From Paracoccus ravus (GTDB taxonomy: Bacteria; Pseudomonadota; Alphaproteobacteria; Rhodobacterales; Rhodobacteraceae), in the NCBI RefSeq assembly GCF_004522175.1, contig NZ_SDEB01000026.1, positions 1-54,010 on the forward strand: a stretch of 54,010 nt of DNA, in the 5' to 3' direction. The translations under genes and the position numbers were made by a program. The notes below the pieces were generated by a model, which saw nothing but the letters and a program-made list of their open reading frames with translations, searched no databases and was not told the DNA's origin. This document shows positions 1 through 9,347 of this stretch, one piece after another. Position 1 is the first letter of the stretch; each line of letters begins with the position of its first letter.

Positions 1-123
1 CCCGGGGCAGCCGGTCCGGGCTGCGATGGCGGAGGTCTCCGCCCTGCCCGGCTGCCCGCCAATGCCGCGCACGGTGACATTTCTGAATGGCCAGAACTGG
101 GACAGTTCTGAATGGTTGCTACA
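1..123. mobile_element. Probable right end of an IS21-family insertion sequence (partial)
   Basis: Two 17-base near-copies, at 74-90 and 99-115, differ at two positions and sit 25 bp apart; both end in TTCTGAATGG. They are followed by a terminus ending ...TGCTACA at 123, which reads TGTAGCA inward on the other strand. Multiple short terminal repeats and a 5'-TG...CA-3' boundary are known features of IS21-family elements. A plus frame stays open from base 1 to a TGA at 109-111 and ends ...SEWPELGQF, as if the last reading frame of the element ran into its terminal repeats. The rest of the element lies outside the window, so family assignment is inference. Confidence 0.5.
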
Positions 124-214
124 GCAAAAAGATTCTTCTTGGACAAATAACAACCTGGGGTAGATTATACCCAGTAGATATTCTCCAGTTATTCCTGCTT
201 GCGCGGAGATTTTC

Positions 215-1951
215 ATGTTTCAGAACCGCTATTCCGAAATCGAGAATGAGGTCAAACTGGTCATTTGGGACCTTGATGAGACCTTCTGGCGCGGAACGCT
301 TTCCGAGGGGGGAATTCGCCCCGTTCCGGCCCATGTGCAGATGGTCCGAAGCCTCGTGCAGCGCGGGATCATGTGCTCGATCTGCTCGAAAAATGACCCC
401 GAGCCGGTCTGGCGCGAACTTGAGGCTTTGGGCATTCGCGACCGTTTCGTCTTTGCCCATATCGGCTGGAGCCCGAAAGGCGAGGCGGTCGCCGCCATTA
501 TCAGGCGCATGGGGATGCGCCCCGAGAATGTGGTTTTTCTGGACGATAACGTGCTGAATCGCGAAGAGGTGCGCTATTTCTCGCCCGGCATCGCCTGCGT
601 GGATGCGAGCGATGTCAGCGATGGGCAGGACCTTTCGGGGCTTCTGAACCTACCGCAAATGGCGGGGAAGGATGACCGCAAATGGACGCGGCTCGCGCAG
701 TATCAGCTGATCGAGGCGCGCGAGGCCGATCAGCAGATGAGGGGCCTGTCGAATGATGCCTTTCTGCGCCAATCCGGGATCCGGCTCCGGCTGGTCACCG
801 ACCTGTCCGAACATATGGATCGCGTGATCGAACTGATCAATCGCAGCAATCAGCTGAACTTCACCAAGCGCCGGATCGTCGGAGATACCGGCAGGGCCGA
901 GCTGGCGAACCTCTTGCGTGTGCCGGGGGTCCATGCCGGGCTGGTCGAGGTCCGCGACCGCTATGGAGATTATGGCTTCGTCGGCTTCTTTTGCATCCGT
1001 AAGCGCTATAACGGCACCAGCGTCGAGCATTTCGCCTTTTCCTGTCGCACGCTCAATATGGGCGTCGAGCAATGGGTCTGGCGCCATGTCGGCGCGCCGC
1101 AATTCCCAATCGCGGGGCCCGTGGCGAATGGGCTGGACCTGCCGGCTGCGCCGGACTGGATCACGCTGTGCCAGGATTTCGACGACGATGCGGCGGATGT
1201 GGTTCCCGACCGCGAGGTCGTGCTGATCGGCGGTTGTGATCTCCAGCAGGTGTCGTTCTATTGCGGCACGCGGCGCAGCGAATTCGTCAATACGCAGGAC
1301 GATGCCGGGGTGATCGTGCGTTTCGACGATGCCGGTTTCCTGCTGAATCCGCGTGATCCTGAACTGGCGCATCATCCGGTCTTTCAGGCCGTCGCGGGCT
1401 ATGGGCGGGATGATCTACTTGCGGTTGATGAAAGCCTTGGTCGCGCTCAGGTCATTATCCTGTCGATGTTCTTTGCCTTTCACACCCGAAATCTCTTTAC
1501 CATCGAGGGCTGTGGCCAGCCTGATCGCTATCTTGTGACGATTCCCCCGAAACGCCTAGCGGCACTGACGCGCGATCCCCGCATGTCGGTGCGGATGCTG
1601 CGCCATCTGCACCACCTTCGCCTGCCGGCCGAGCGGCGCGCGACGCTGCTGCGCTCCGCCTTCGAGCGGATAGCGGGTATGCGCCGCGAGGGATGCAGGA
1701 TCTTCGTGCTGGGCGCGTCGCGCCGGGGCGAACTGGCCGAGCGGACCCTGCCGGACCGCATGGTCTATAATACCATGTGCCGCGATTTCTGCGCGACCCA
1801 TGCCGATGCGGCATTTCTGGATCTCGACGAGATCATCCCGGCTGCCGAATGCGTCGATAGCGACCATTACACGCGCGAGGGCTATTTCCGCATCGCCGCG
1901 CAGATCAATGCGCCCGGGACGGCCATGCCGGATTTGCGGGCGGCAGGCTGA
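215..1951 (+). CDS. FkbH-like HAD-IIIC protein with C-terminal SGNH-like domain
   Basis: This 578-residue protein begins with a HAD-superfamily module of the FkbH type. Motif I is DLDET at 19-23, Lys88 lies in SPKGE and the acidic motif IV is D110-D111. FkbH proteins activate or transfer a glyceryl or acyl unit in polyketide and surface-glycan pathways. A middle segment (about 190-290) fits the acetyltransferase-like part of FkbH proteins. From about 335 a Rossmann-like segment starts with GGCD (340-342), and D548/H551 near the end resemble the Asp-His pair of SGNH hydrolases. GGAG lies 6 bases before the ATG. It stands alone, beside an IS end and without glycan or polyketide genes, so its substrate is unknown. 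Confidence 0.75.
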   Translation: MFQNRYSEIENEVKLVIWDLDETFWRGTLSEGGIRPVPAHVQMVRSLVQRGIMCSICSKNDPEPVWRELEALGIRDRFVFAHIGWSPKGEAVAAIIRRMGMRPENVVFLDDNVLNREEVRYFSPGIACVDASDVSDGQDLSGLLNLPQMAGKDDRKWTRLAQYQLIEAREADQQMRGLSNDAFLRQSGIRLRLVTDLSEHMDRVIELINRSNQLNFTKRRIVGDTGRAELANLLRVPGVHAGLVEVRDRYGDYGFVGFFCIRKRYNGTSVEHFAFSCRTLNMGVEQWVWRHVGAPQFPIAGPVANGLDLPAAPDWITLCQDFDDDAADVVPDREVVLIGGCDLQQVSFYCGTRRSEFVNTQDDAGVIVRFDDAGFLLNPRDPELAHHPVFQAVAGYGRDDLLAVDESLGRAQVIILSMFFAFHTRNLFTIEGCGQPDRYLVTIPPKRLAALTRDPRMSVRMLRHLHHLRLPAERRATLLRSAFERIAGMRREGCRIFVLGASRRGELAERTLPDRMVYNTMCRDFCATHADAAFLDLDEIIPAAECVDSDHYTREGYFRIAAQINAPGTAMPDLRAAG

Positions 1952-1972
1952 AAGCCCTGGGGCAGCGATGCG

Positions 1973-3091
1973 CTAGCTAAGCAGTCCCGAAAAGCCCCCC
2001 GCCGGCAATGGTTCGCGCAGACGCGTCCAGATCGGCACCGGTCCGGGCGGCAAGGGAAGCGGTCGCGATGCACTTTCGGCCCCAATGAGGGCATGGCGTG
2101 CAGGCGCGCGCGAAGCTGGCCTTGCCCTGACGGTCAGCCCGGCCCTTCCCGCGCGGGCCGTGAGGCGGCGGGCAAGCACGGCATTCCCGTTGCGCGCGCA
2201 GATCGCGATGAGACGGGCGAGCAAGCCCGCCTTGCGTTTCTCGATCAGATCCTCGGCCAGCGCATCCAGGTACCAGGGCAGGCTGCGCCCCTTGCGATAA
2301 AGCGCGGCGAAGGCCTGCGGTGTCAGTTCGCCCGCGACCGCAAGCCGGGTGACCGCCGATAGAATGCCCGCGCGGCGCAGGAAGAGCGCGGATTTATGAC
2401 CGGAGTATCTTGCTGGCAAAAGATGGACATGTGGCCCGACGAAGCGCCCGGCATGAAGAAGATCGGGCCGAAAGCAGGGATCATGGATCAGCCAGAGGCT
2501 TCCGGCGGCGCGGGCGCTCGCCGCGGCATCGGCGAAATCGCCACTCCAATCCGCCTTGCGGCCAATGGAGAAGCGCGGTTCCCAAGGCACCAGATCCTTT
2601 CGCAGGGTCGATTGCGGGGAAAATGCTAGGACCGTGCAGCCGGGAACGAGCTCGGCAAAGGCGCAGGCCGCATAGCCGCCCATTGACGTCCCGGTCAGCA
2701 CGACATGCCGGAATCGCGCGAAAAACCCGTCGGAGGCCAGTCTGCGCATGGCGGTGAACAGGGCCTCGTCACGATACCATGTCGCGCCAAATGCCAGGAC
2801 GCCAAGCTGCGACCAGCCATTCTTGGCAACGAATTCATAGCCCCAGGGATTGCGATCCGTCGCGCCGTCGCGAGCCGAAGAGAGATTGTCGAAACTCACC
2901 AGCAGCGTGTCACTGTCGCGATCGGCAAAGACCAGAGCGTGTTCTCCAAGCGACTGATAGAAGCCGCGTCCGGGCGCGCTGCGCAGGTCCAGAAGCCATT
3001 GCGGCGCGGGCCCGGTCGGAACAAGCAGGGGGGCCGGATCGTCCGATATGTCGAAATTCTCTTTGGCCGCCGGGAAGTCGCGGTCCCGCAT
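1973..3091 (-). CDS. Alpha/beta-hydrolase-like protein with GTSMGG nucleophile elbow
   Basis: A 372-residue protein of unassigned function. The segment VVLTGTSMGGYAACAFAEL (about 131-149) is a classic nucleophile elbow, with candidate Ser136. It is followed by TVLAFSPQSTL, as in serine-hydrolase-like proteins common in Rhodobacteraceae genomes. There is no signal peptide. The C-terminal third is rich in Arg and Ala and may be helical. The gene ends 21 bp from the convergent FkbH-like gene and lies downstream of the acyl-CoA synthetase on the same strand. An esterase role is possible, but neither substrate nor full catalytic triad can be assigned from sequence alone. Confidence 0.7.
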   Translation of the reverse strand: MRDRDFPAAKENFDISDDPAPLLVPTGPAPQWLLDLRSAPGRGFYQSLGEHALVFADRDSDTLLVSFDNLSSARDGATDRNPWGYEFVAKNGWSQLGVLAFGATWYRDEALFTAMRRLASDGFFARFRHVVLTGTSMGGYAACAFAELVPGCTVLAFSPQSTLRKDLVPWEPRFSIGRKADWSGDFADAAASARAAGSLWLIHDPCFRPDLLHAGRFVGPHVHLLPARYSGHKSALFLRRAGILSAVTRLAVAGELTPQAFAALYRKGRSLPWYLDALAEDLIEKRKAGLLARLIAICARNGNAVLARRLTARAGRAGLTVRARPASRAPARHALIGAESASRPLPLPPGPVPIWTRLREPLPAGGFSGLLS

Positions 3092-3149
3092 GATCCTTCC
3101 TCCGCACTTGCGCTGGAAAGATCATATGCGCTTGCCGGAAAAAATCAAT

Positions 3150-5054
3150 CTATGGTTGTTTCTGGCTGGGGACCCACACCCAAGGATGCGTGAACTGGCC
3201 AAGGCAATTGGCCAATTTCACCTCGTCCACGATCCCCGAGGGTCGCAGATGGGCGACGAGACCGCGTTTCTTGTCGTCGATCACCTCGGCGACATGCGCA
3301 GGGATTCCGGCCTCGGACAGCGCCGCGTCATAGACCCGCTTGATGGCGAGTTTGCGCAGATCGGGCTTGAAGATCTTGCCCACGGCGGTCTTGGGCAATT
3401 CGGACAGGATCTCGATATGCTTGGGGATCGCCGCGCGCTCGGTGATGTGTTCGCGGGCATGGGCCAGCAGTTCCGCGGCATCGAGTGATGCCCCGGGCAC
3501 GGTCTCGACATAGGCGCAGGGCAACTCGCCCGCGAAACTGTCGGGCTGGCCGATCGCGCCGACAAAGGCCACGGAGGGGTGCGAGAGCAGCGCGTCCTCG
3601 ATCAAGGCGGGGTCGATATTATGGCCGCCCCGGATGATCAGATCCTTGGCCCGGCCAGTGATCCAGAGATAGCCGTCCGGGTCCATCCGGCCCAGATCGC
3701 CGGTGCGCAGAAAGCGGTCCTCGGCGAAAAGCTCATGGTTCTTGTCGGCCTCGGTATAGGTCGACCCTTCGAAGATGCCGGGCGACGCGATGCAGATCTC
3801 GCCGATCTCATCCGTGCCGCATTCGTGATAGCCCTCGGCATTGCGGCGCAGGATGCGGACATGGGTATAGGGCAGGGGAATGCCGACCGAGCCCACCTTC
3901 TTGCGACCCTCGATCGGATTGCATGAGACAAGGCAGGTGGCCTCGGTCAGCCCGTAGCCCTCGGAAATCTCGACCCCGGTGGCGGATTTGAAGCGGTTGT
4001 AGAGCTCGACCGGCAGCGGGGCCGAACCCGAGATCGCCGTGCGCAGCGACGAGACATCGGCATCGACGGGCCGGTTCATCAATGCCGAGATCGCGGTCGG
4101 CACGGTGATCAGGAACGTGGCCTGCCAGCGTTCGATCAGCTTCCAGAAATTGTCGAACACACCTTCGCCGCGATAGCCCGCAGGCGTCGGCATGACCAGT
4201 TGCGCCCCCGAGGCAAGGCAGGACATCAGCACCGGATAGGCGGCAAAGACGTGAAACATCGGCAACGGACACATCATCACGTCCTGCTCGTTGAAGACCA
4301 GTGTCGAGCCGAGCCAGCCATTATAGATCATGCCCGATTGCTTGTGCTGCGCGACCTTGGGCGTTCCGGTGGTGCCACCGGTATGGAAATAAGCCGCGAC
4401 GCGGTCACCCTCGGGCTCTTCGAAGGTCAGTCGGTTGTGGCGCTGCGCGCTCGCCGATGCGTCGAAATCCAGATATTTGGCATCCGGGGCGGGGGTCAGT
4501 TTCGGCCGCAGGAAGGGGATGGCCAGCCGTTTAAGCCCCGACAGCGCGCCACGCAGATCGACCTGCAGGACAGTTTTAACATTGGGCGCGAGCGCCACGG
4601 CCTTGGCGGCCTTTTGCGCCAGATCGGCCTTGGGGAAGGACTTCAGCGTGACCAGAACCTTCGCCCCGGTCTCGCGCAGGATGGCGGCGATCTGTTCGGG
4701 CTCCAGGAGCGGGTTGATCGGATTGACGATCCCCGCCGTCGCCCCGGCGACCAGCACGATCGGGGTCTCGAGCGTGTTGGGCAAGAGATAGGCCACGACA
4801 TCGTTCTGACCAATGCCCAGGCTGCGGAACAGGTTCGCGGTCTCGGTCACGCGCTCATGGAACTCGTTCCAGTTCAGCGTCATGGCCTTGGATTTCGGGT
4901 CCGAGAAAAGCTGGAAGCTGATCGCCGGGCGATCAGGAAAGCGCTCGCGGGTGCGCGTGAGCATCTGGTAGATGGAATGCGGCAGATCGCGTTGATCGTA
5001 AGGCATCTCGGCCTCGATCGCGATGCGATCCGAGGCAGTTGCAAACTTGGCCAT
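3150..5054 (-). CDS. Acyl-CoA synthetase (AMP-forming, ANL superfamily)
   Basis: This 634-residue protein should activate a carboxylic acid, probably a fatty acid, to its acyl-CoA with ATP through an acyl-adenylate. The phosphate-binding A3-type motif HTGGTTGTPK is at 224-233. A GYGLTEAT motif follows, and then the hinge region RTGDLGRMDPDGY...GRAKDLIIRGG, with the C-terminal lysine in the segment GKIFKPDLR. Length fits a bacterial FadD-like enzyme. GGAGGA about 7 bases before the ATG supports the start. It is the last gene before the hydrolase-like protein on the same strand. Chain-length preference cannot be read from the sequence. Confidence 0.88.
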   Translation of the reverse strand: MAKFATASDRIAIEAEMPYDQRDLPHSIYQMLTRTRERFPDRPAISFQLFSDPKSKAMTLNWNEFHERVTETANLFRSLGIGQNDVVAYLLPNTLETPIVLVAGATAGIVNPINPLLEPEQIAAILRETGAKVLVTLKSFPKADLAQKAAKAVALAPNVKTVLQVDLRGALSGLKRLAIPFLRPKLTPAPDAKYLDFDASASAQRHNRLTFEEPEGDRVAAYFHTGGTTGTPKVAQHKQSGMIYNGWLGSTLVFNEQDVMMCPLPMFHVFAAYPVLMSCLASGAQLVMPTPAGYRGEGVFDNFWKLIERWQATFLITVPTAISALMNRPVDADVSSLRTAISGSAPLPVELYNRFKSATGVEISEGYGLTEATCLVSCNPIEGRKKVGSVGIPLPYTHVRILRRNAEGYHECGTDEIGEICIASPGIFEGSTYTEADKNHELFAEDRFLRTGDLGRMDPDGYLWITGRAKDLIIRGGHNIDPALIEDALLSHPSVAFVGAIGQPDSFAGELPCAYVETVPGASLDAAELLAHAREHITERAAIPKHIEILSELPKTAVGKIFKPDLRKLAIKRVYDAALSEAGIPAHVAEVIDDKKRGLVAHLRPSGIVDEVKLANCLGQFTHPWVWVPSQKQP

Positions 5055-5173
5055 GACATTCCTCCCAGTCGTCCAGCGGGCTCCCCCGGGCAGGAGGATG
5101 TTCCAAAATGCGTCAACCGGGCAAGGGTGGAACCCTGCCCCGAACGCGCCTGATACGCGACGTCAATGCGGCG

Positions 5174-5791
5174 TCAAGCCTGAGGGATGCGCAGCATCTG
5201 CCCCGGATAGATTTTGTCGGGATCGCTGAGCATCGGGCGGTTGGCCTCGAAGATCTCCGGATAGCGGCTCGCCTTGCCCAGATATTCCTGAGCGATCTCG
5301 GAAAGGGTCTCGCCTTTCTGGACCGTGTGAAAGACCGGCTCCTTGAAGGCCGGAGCCTCTGTGGCGGAACTCTCCGTGGCGCTTTGCGCAGGTGTCGTGG
5401 CCGTCTCGGGCGCGGGGGCGGTTACATTCGGACCACCCGGCGGGGTCGAGGGCGGCGGGGCGGCATTGGCCGCGCCAAAACCCGCGGATTTCGGTGTCTC
5501 GGCCAGTTCGACATGGGCGATGCCCTTGATATTGCCCAAGGCAAGGATCAGCTTTTCCATGGTTTCCTGATCGCGGGCCGCGCCCGATATCACCACCGTA
5601 TCGCCGCCTCGCAGGGTCAGATGCACGTCCTTCGAGGTCAGGCCAAGTTCGGTAAGTTCCGCTTTCAGCGCCGCGACCTTGCGGTCGGTATCGCTCTCGG
5701 CGGCGGCAGGGGTTTTCGGCGCCTCTTCCGCATGTGCCTCGGATCCGAAGATCGATTTCCCGGCGTCCTTCACGAAGTCCCAGATAGCCAT
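5174..5791 (-). CDS. BON and LysM domain protein (YgaU/Kbp-like)
   Basis: The 205-residue protein starts MAIWDFVKDAGKSIFG, an opening shared with the YgaU/Kbp family. A BON-like domain follows (about 40-97: alternating strands ending GIAHVELAE), then an Ala/Pro/Thr-rich linker (about 100-148). A C-terminal LysM domain spans about 152-204 and contains the typical YTVQKGETLSEIA-like start (here HTVQKGETLSEIA). LysM binds peptidoglycan or chitin-like glycans; E. coli Kbp binds potassium through BON and LysM. There is no classical signal peptide, which also matches Kbp. It lies 81 bp downstream of the ABC exporter on the same strand. Confidence 0.85.
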   Translation of the reverse strand: MAIWDFVKDAGKSIFGSEAHAEEAPKTPAAAESDTDRKVAALKAELTELGLTSKDVHLTLRGGDTVVISGAARDQETMEKLILALGNIKGIAHVELAETPKSAGFGAANAAPPPSTPPGGPNVTAPAPETATTPAQSATESSATEAPAFKEPVFHTVQKGETLSEIAQEYLGKASRYPEIFEANRPMLSDPDKIYPGQMLRIPQA

Positions 5792-5872
5792 GGTCCATCC
5801 TTTCCGCGTTGCTGCGCTGGAAAACGCGCAGGTCTCGCGGCGGTTCCTTGGATGAGAGCCGTCCGGGCCGCG

Positions 5873-7684
5873 TCAGCTCGCCGCAGAGTAACCTTCGGAA
5901 TATTCCACCGGCCCTTCGGTGAATTGCAGCCGGGCGAGGCGCGCATAAAGCCCGCCCTCGGCCACCAGATCCTCATGGCGGCCCTGCGCCACGATCCGGC
6001 CATGATCGAAGACCACGATCCGGTCGGCTTTCTTCACTGTGGCCAGCCGATGCGCCACGATGATCGTGGTGCGGTCTCGCGACAAGTCATCCACCGCCGC
6101 CTGCACCAGACGCTCGGATTCGGCGTCCAAGGCGCTGGTCGCCTCGTCCAGCAGCAGAATCGGGGCGTCGCGAAGGATGGCGCGGGCGATGGCGATGCGC
6201 TGACGCTGGCCGCCCGAGAGCATCACCCCGCGCTCGCCCACTTGCGCCTCATAGCCCTCGGGCAGGGCGGTCAGGAACTCATGGGCATGGGCGGCGCGTG
6301 CGGCGGCCTCGATCTCGGCATCTGTGGCCTCGGGCCGGCCAAAACGGATGTTCTCACGCGCGGTGGCGGCAAAGATCACCGGCTCTTGCGGCACGAGGGC
6401 GATGTCGCGGCGGAAGTCGGCCCGCGCCATCTCGCGTAGGTCAATGCCGTCAATCGCGACATGGCCGGAGGCCGGGTCCCAGAAACGCAGCAGAAGTTGG
6501 ATGATTGTGGTTTTACCCGCGCCCGAGGGCCCGACCAGCGCCACCGTCTCGCCCGGAGGGATTTCGAGCGAGATATTTTCTAGCGCCGAGACATCGGGTC
6601 GAGACGGATAATGGAAGGTGACATCCTTGAGGCTGATCGCGCCCTTGGCGGGGCGGGGCAGGGCTTTGGGTGTCGCTGGATCGGTCAGCTGGTCGCGGGC
6701 GGTCAGCAGTTCAGTCAGTCGTTCGGTCGCACCGGCAGCACGCTGCAACTCGCCCCAGATCTCGGACAGCGCGCCGACAGCGCCAGCGACCAGAACGGCA
6801 TAGATCACGAATTGGACCAGTTCGCCGACGGTCATCATCTCGGTCCGCACGTCGCGCGCGCCGATCCACAATACCCCCAATACGCCCGAGAAGATCAGGA
6901 AGATCACGATCACGGTCATCACGGTGCGCGTGCCGACCCGCTTCATGGCCGAGGCATAGGATTTCTCGGTCACGTCGCGGAAACGGGCCTGCGTTGGGGC
7001 TTCATGGGTAAAGGCCTGCACGGTTTGCGCCGAGAGAAGGGCTTCGGACGCGGCACCCGAGCTTTGCGCGATCCAGTCCTGATTTTCCCGCGACAGCGCC
7101 CGCAGGCGGCGGCCCAATACGATAATGGGGACGACAATCAGCGGGACCAGCACCAGCATCAGCCCCGAGAGTTTGGCCGAGGTCCAGACGAGCATGACCA
7201 TGCCGCCGATCAGGATCAGGAAGTTCCTGAGCGCAATCGATACGGACGAGCCGATCACCGACTGGATCAGCGTCGTGTCGGTGGTGATGCGACTGATGAT
7301 CTCGCCGGTCAGCACGCGTTCGTAAAAGGCGGGGCTGAGGGTGATGACGCGGTTGAAAACCGCCTCGCGGATATCGGCCACGACCCGCTCGCCCAGACGC
7401 GTGACAAGGTAATAGCGCATCCCCGTTCCGACCGCGAGCAGCGCCACAATGGCCAGCGCCGCGCCGAAATACTGGTCGAGCAGATGCGCGCCCGCGTCGA
7501 ACCCGTCGACCACGCGGCGCACCGCCAGAGGCAGGGTCAGACTGATCCCCGCCGTCACGGTCAGCGCGACCATGGCGGCGGCCAGAAGCCCCTTATAGGG
7601 CCGGATAAAGGGCCAAAGCGCGCGCAGCGCACCGATGCGTTTCGTTGTCGGACGATCAGCGATGATCTTGGGGCCGCGTGCCAT
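5873..7684 (-). CDS. ABC exporter, fused permease and ATPase (MsbA/LmrA-like)
   Basis: A 603-residue half-transporter that should work as a homodimer in the inner membrane. The first 320 residues carry about six hydrophobic helices. The ATPase domain shows Walker A GPSGAGKTT (about 385-393), signature LSGGQRQR (about 486) and Walker B ILLLDEATSALD (about 511), followed by the switch His in VAHRLA. Substrate is unknown: lipids, lipid-linked glycans and drugs are all possible for this class. The start (MARGPKII) lies 21 bp after the EVE gene stop, so it is probably cotranscribed with the tsaD-gpsA group. Confidence 0.9.
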   Translation of the reverse strand: MARGPKIIADRPTTKRIGALRALWPFIRPYKGLLAAAMVALTVTAGISLTLPLAVRRVVDGFDAGAHLLDQYFGAALAIVALLAVGTGMRYYLVTRLGERVVADIREAVFNRVITLSPAFYERVLTGEIISRITTDTTLIQSVIGSSVSIALRNFLILIGGMVMLVWTSAKLSGLMLVLVPLIVVPIIVLGRRLRALSRENQDWIAQSSGAASEALLSAQTVQAFTHEAPTQARFRDVTEKSYASAMKRVGTRTVMTVIVIFLIFSGVLGVLWIGARDVRTEMMTVGELVQFVIYAVLVAGAVGALSEIWGELQRAAGATERLTELLTARDQLTDPATPKALPRPAKGAISLKDVTFHYPSRPDVSALENISLEIPPGETVALVGPSGAGKTTIIQLLLRFWDPASGHVAIDGIDLREMARADFRRDIALVPQEPVIFAATARENIRFGRPEATDAEIEAAARAAHAHEFLTALPEGYEAQVGERGVMLSGGQRQRIAIARAILRDAPILLLDEATSALDAESERLVQAAVDDLSRDRTTIIVAHRLATVKKADRIVVFDHGRIVAQGRHEDLVAEGGLYARLARLQFTEGPVEYSEGYSAAS

Positions 7685-7705
7685 ATTCCCTCCCTCGGTC
7701 CCGGA

Positions 7706-8131
7706 TCAGACGGGCTCGGTTCCGCCCGTCAGCTCTAGGATCACCTGCCATTCGTCATCCGCCACCGGCTGCACCGACAGGCGCGAATTATTGACAAGGA
7801 CCATCTTCGACAGGCGTTCCTCGGTTTTGGCTTCATCCAGCGTAACCGGGCGCTTGACCCGGGCCACGGCCTTGATGTCGACGCATTCCCATTTCGGATC
7901 AGCGGCCTTGCTGTCGGGATGGGCCAGCGCCACGACCTCGCAGATGCCGACGACTTCCTTGCCGATATTCGAGTGGTAGAACAGCCCGCGATCGCCCAGC
8001 TTCATGGCGCGCATATTGTTGCGGGCCTGATAGTTGCGCACGCCGTCCCATTCCTCGCCCTTTTCGCCCTTGGCGATCAGGTCGTCGAAGCTGAAGACAT
8101 CGGGTTCGGATTTGAAAAGCCAATATGCCAT
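7706..8131 (-). CDS. EVE domain protein (PUA-like)
   Basis: A 141-residue single-domain protein: [17 protein letters not shown], then W-x-GVRNYQARNNMR and GDRGLFYHSN. These are hallmark motifs of the EVE family, PUA-like folds thought to bind modified bases in RNA or DNA. The start at 8131 is chosen because its ATG overlaps by one base the TGA of the YciI-like gene (TGATG). Longer upstream extensions of the frame are Arg-rich shadow of that gene. The position behind tsaD and gpsA is consistent with a nucleic-acid housekeeping role, but its actual ligand is not known. Confidence 0.88.
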   Translation of the reverse strand: MAYWLFKSEPDVFSFDDLIAKGEKGEEWDGVRNYQARNNMRAMKLGDRGLFYHSNIGKEVVGICEVVALAHPDSKAADPKWECVDIKAVARVKRPVTLDEAKTEERLSKMVLVNNSRLSVQPVADDEWQVILELTGGTEPV

Positions 8132-8406
8132 CAGCCGATCACCTTGCGCCATTCGATTACCTCGACCGAGGCGAAGAGCCCAGCCAGCGCATAGGGATCG
8201 CTCGCTGCCCACGCGCTTGCGGCCTCGCGGCTTTCCGCCTCGACCACCAGAAGCGAGCCGATGGGCGCACCATTTTCGATGAAGGGGCCGGCGAATTGCA
8301 CCACTTCGGTCTCGGCCAGATAGGCGAGATGGCGCTCGCGGGTTTCCATCCGGGTTTCCAGATGGTCGGGCTTGTCGCGGCAAATGACGGCGAAAAGGGG
8401 CATCAT
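8131..8406 (-). CDS. YciI-like protein
   Basis: A 91-residue protein of the YciI family (dimeric alpha-beta barrel fold). The motif [10 protein letters not shown] near the N-terminus and the DPYALAGLF segment match the family; the conserved His lies at about 26. Biochemical role is unclear for most members. The first ATG (8406) overlaps the gpsA stop as ATGA; a second ATG three bases later has better spacing to the AAGGA motif, so the protein may be 90 residues. It is coupled by overlap both to gpsA upstream and to the EVE gene downstream. Confidence 0.82.
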   Translation of the reverse strand: MMPLFAVICRDKPDHLETRMETRERHLAYLAETEVVQFAGPFIENGAPIGSLLVVEAESREAASAWAASDPYALAGLFASVEVIEWRKVIG

Positions 8407-9347
8407 TCTTCCTTCAATGGGCGGTTCAGCAGGATGTCGAGCGCATGTTCCATGGCGACGCGGCCCTCGGCAAGTCCTGCAACCAGTTGCGAAACCGGCA
8501 GGTCCACGCCAAGTCGCGGGGCAAGAGCTGCAACGGCGCGGGCGGTAGCCGCACCCTCGACCGTGGTGTCCGAGGCGAATTCCCGGCCCGCGCCAAGGGC
8601 GAGGCCATAGCGGAAGTTGCGCGACTGTTCCGAGGTGCAGGTCAGCACCAGATCGCCAAGCCCCGACAGCCCGGTCAGCGTCTCGGGGCGTGCGCCAAGG
8701 GCAATCGCCAGCCGGGTCATCTCGGCAAATCCACGGGTGATGACGCTGGCGCGTGCGCTGTCGCCATAGCCCGCGCCAATGGCCGCGCCCGCAGCGATGG
8801 CGATGACGTTTTTCAGCGCGCCGCCCAGTTCCGCGCCGATGACATCGGTCGTGCGGTAAAGCCGCAGGCTCGGGGTCGAGAGTTCGTGTTGCAGCGCGTG
8901 ACCCGCCTCGGGGTCGGCGCAAGCCAGCGTCAAAGCGGTGGGCAGACCGCGCGCGATATCGGCGGCGAAGCTCGGCCCGGTCAGAACGGCGACGGGGGAA
9001 TCGGGGCAGGCCTTGGCAATCACCGAGGACAGCCCGGTCAGGGTCGAAAGATCGATCCCCTTGGCGCAGCTGACCAGATGACGACCATTCAGCCGCGCCG
9101 CATGTTGCTCCAGAAAGCCGCCCAGCACTTGAGCGGGCAGGGCCAGCAGCACGGTCCGGGCAAGGGTCCGGTCAAGGTCGTCGGTGACGGTCAATGCCTC
9201 GGGCAGGGTGACGCCCGGCAGGCGCGGATTTTCGCGCGAGGCGGCCCAATCCGTTTCGCGGCCCCAGATCGTGACCGGAGCCTTTCCGGCCAGGCTCACG
9301 GCAAGCGCGGTCCCGAAGGCCCCCGCGCCGATAACGGCGATGCTCAT
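8403..9347 (-). CDS. gpsA: Glycerol-3-phosphate dehydrogenase [NAD(P)+]
   Basis: This 314-residue enzyme reduces dihydroxyacetone phosphate to sn-glycerol 3-phosphate for phospholipid synthesis. The N-terminus [13 protein letters not shown] carries the GxGxxG dinucleotide motif. The segment LLALPAQVL...VSCAKGI and the catalytic-lysine motif [12 protein letters not shown] are intact, as is [14 protein letters not shown]. Length is typical for GpsA. The start at 9347 overlaps the tsaD stop in an ATGA arrangement, indicating translational coupling. The tsaD-gpsA-YciI order is common in related alphaproteobacteria, to my knowledge. Confidence 0.95.
   Translation of the reverse strand: MSIAVIGAGAFGTALAVSLAGKAPVTIWGRETDWAASRENPRLPGVTLPEALTVTDDLDRTLARTVLLALPAQVLGGFLEQHAARLNGRHLVSCAKGIDLSTLTGLSSVIAKACPDSPVAVLTGPSFAADIARGLPTALTLACADPEAGHALQHELSTPSLRLYRTTDVIGAELGGALKNVIAIAAGAAIGAGYGDSARASVITRGFAEMTRLAIALGARPETLTGLSGLGDLVLTCTSEQSRNFRYGLALGAGREFASDTTVEGAATARAVAALAPRLGVDLPVSQLVAGLAEGRVAMEHALDILLNRPLKEE

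Noticed and set aside
7706..8383. Longer EVE frame starting 84 codons upstream
   Set aside because: The extra N-terminus is the Arg-rich shadow of the YciI-like gene; the one-base overlap start gives the family's normal length.
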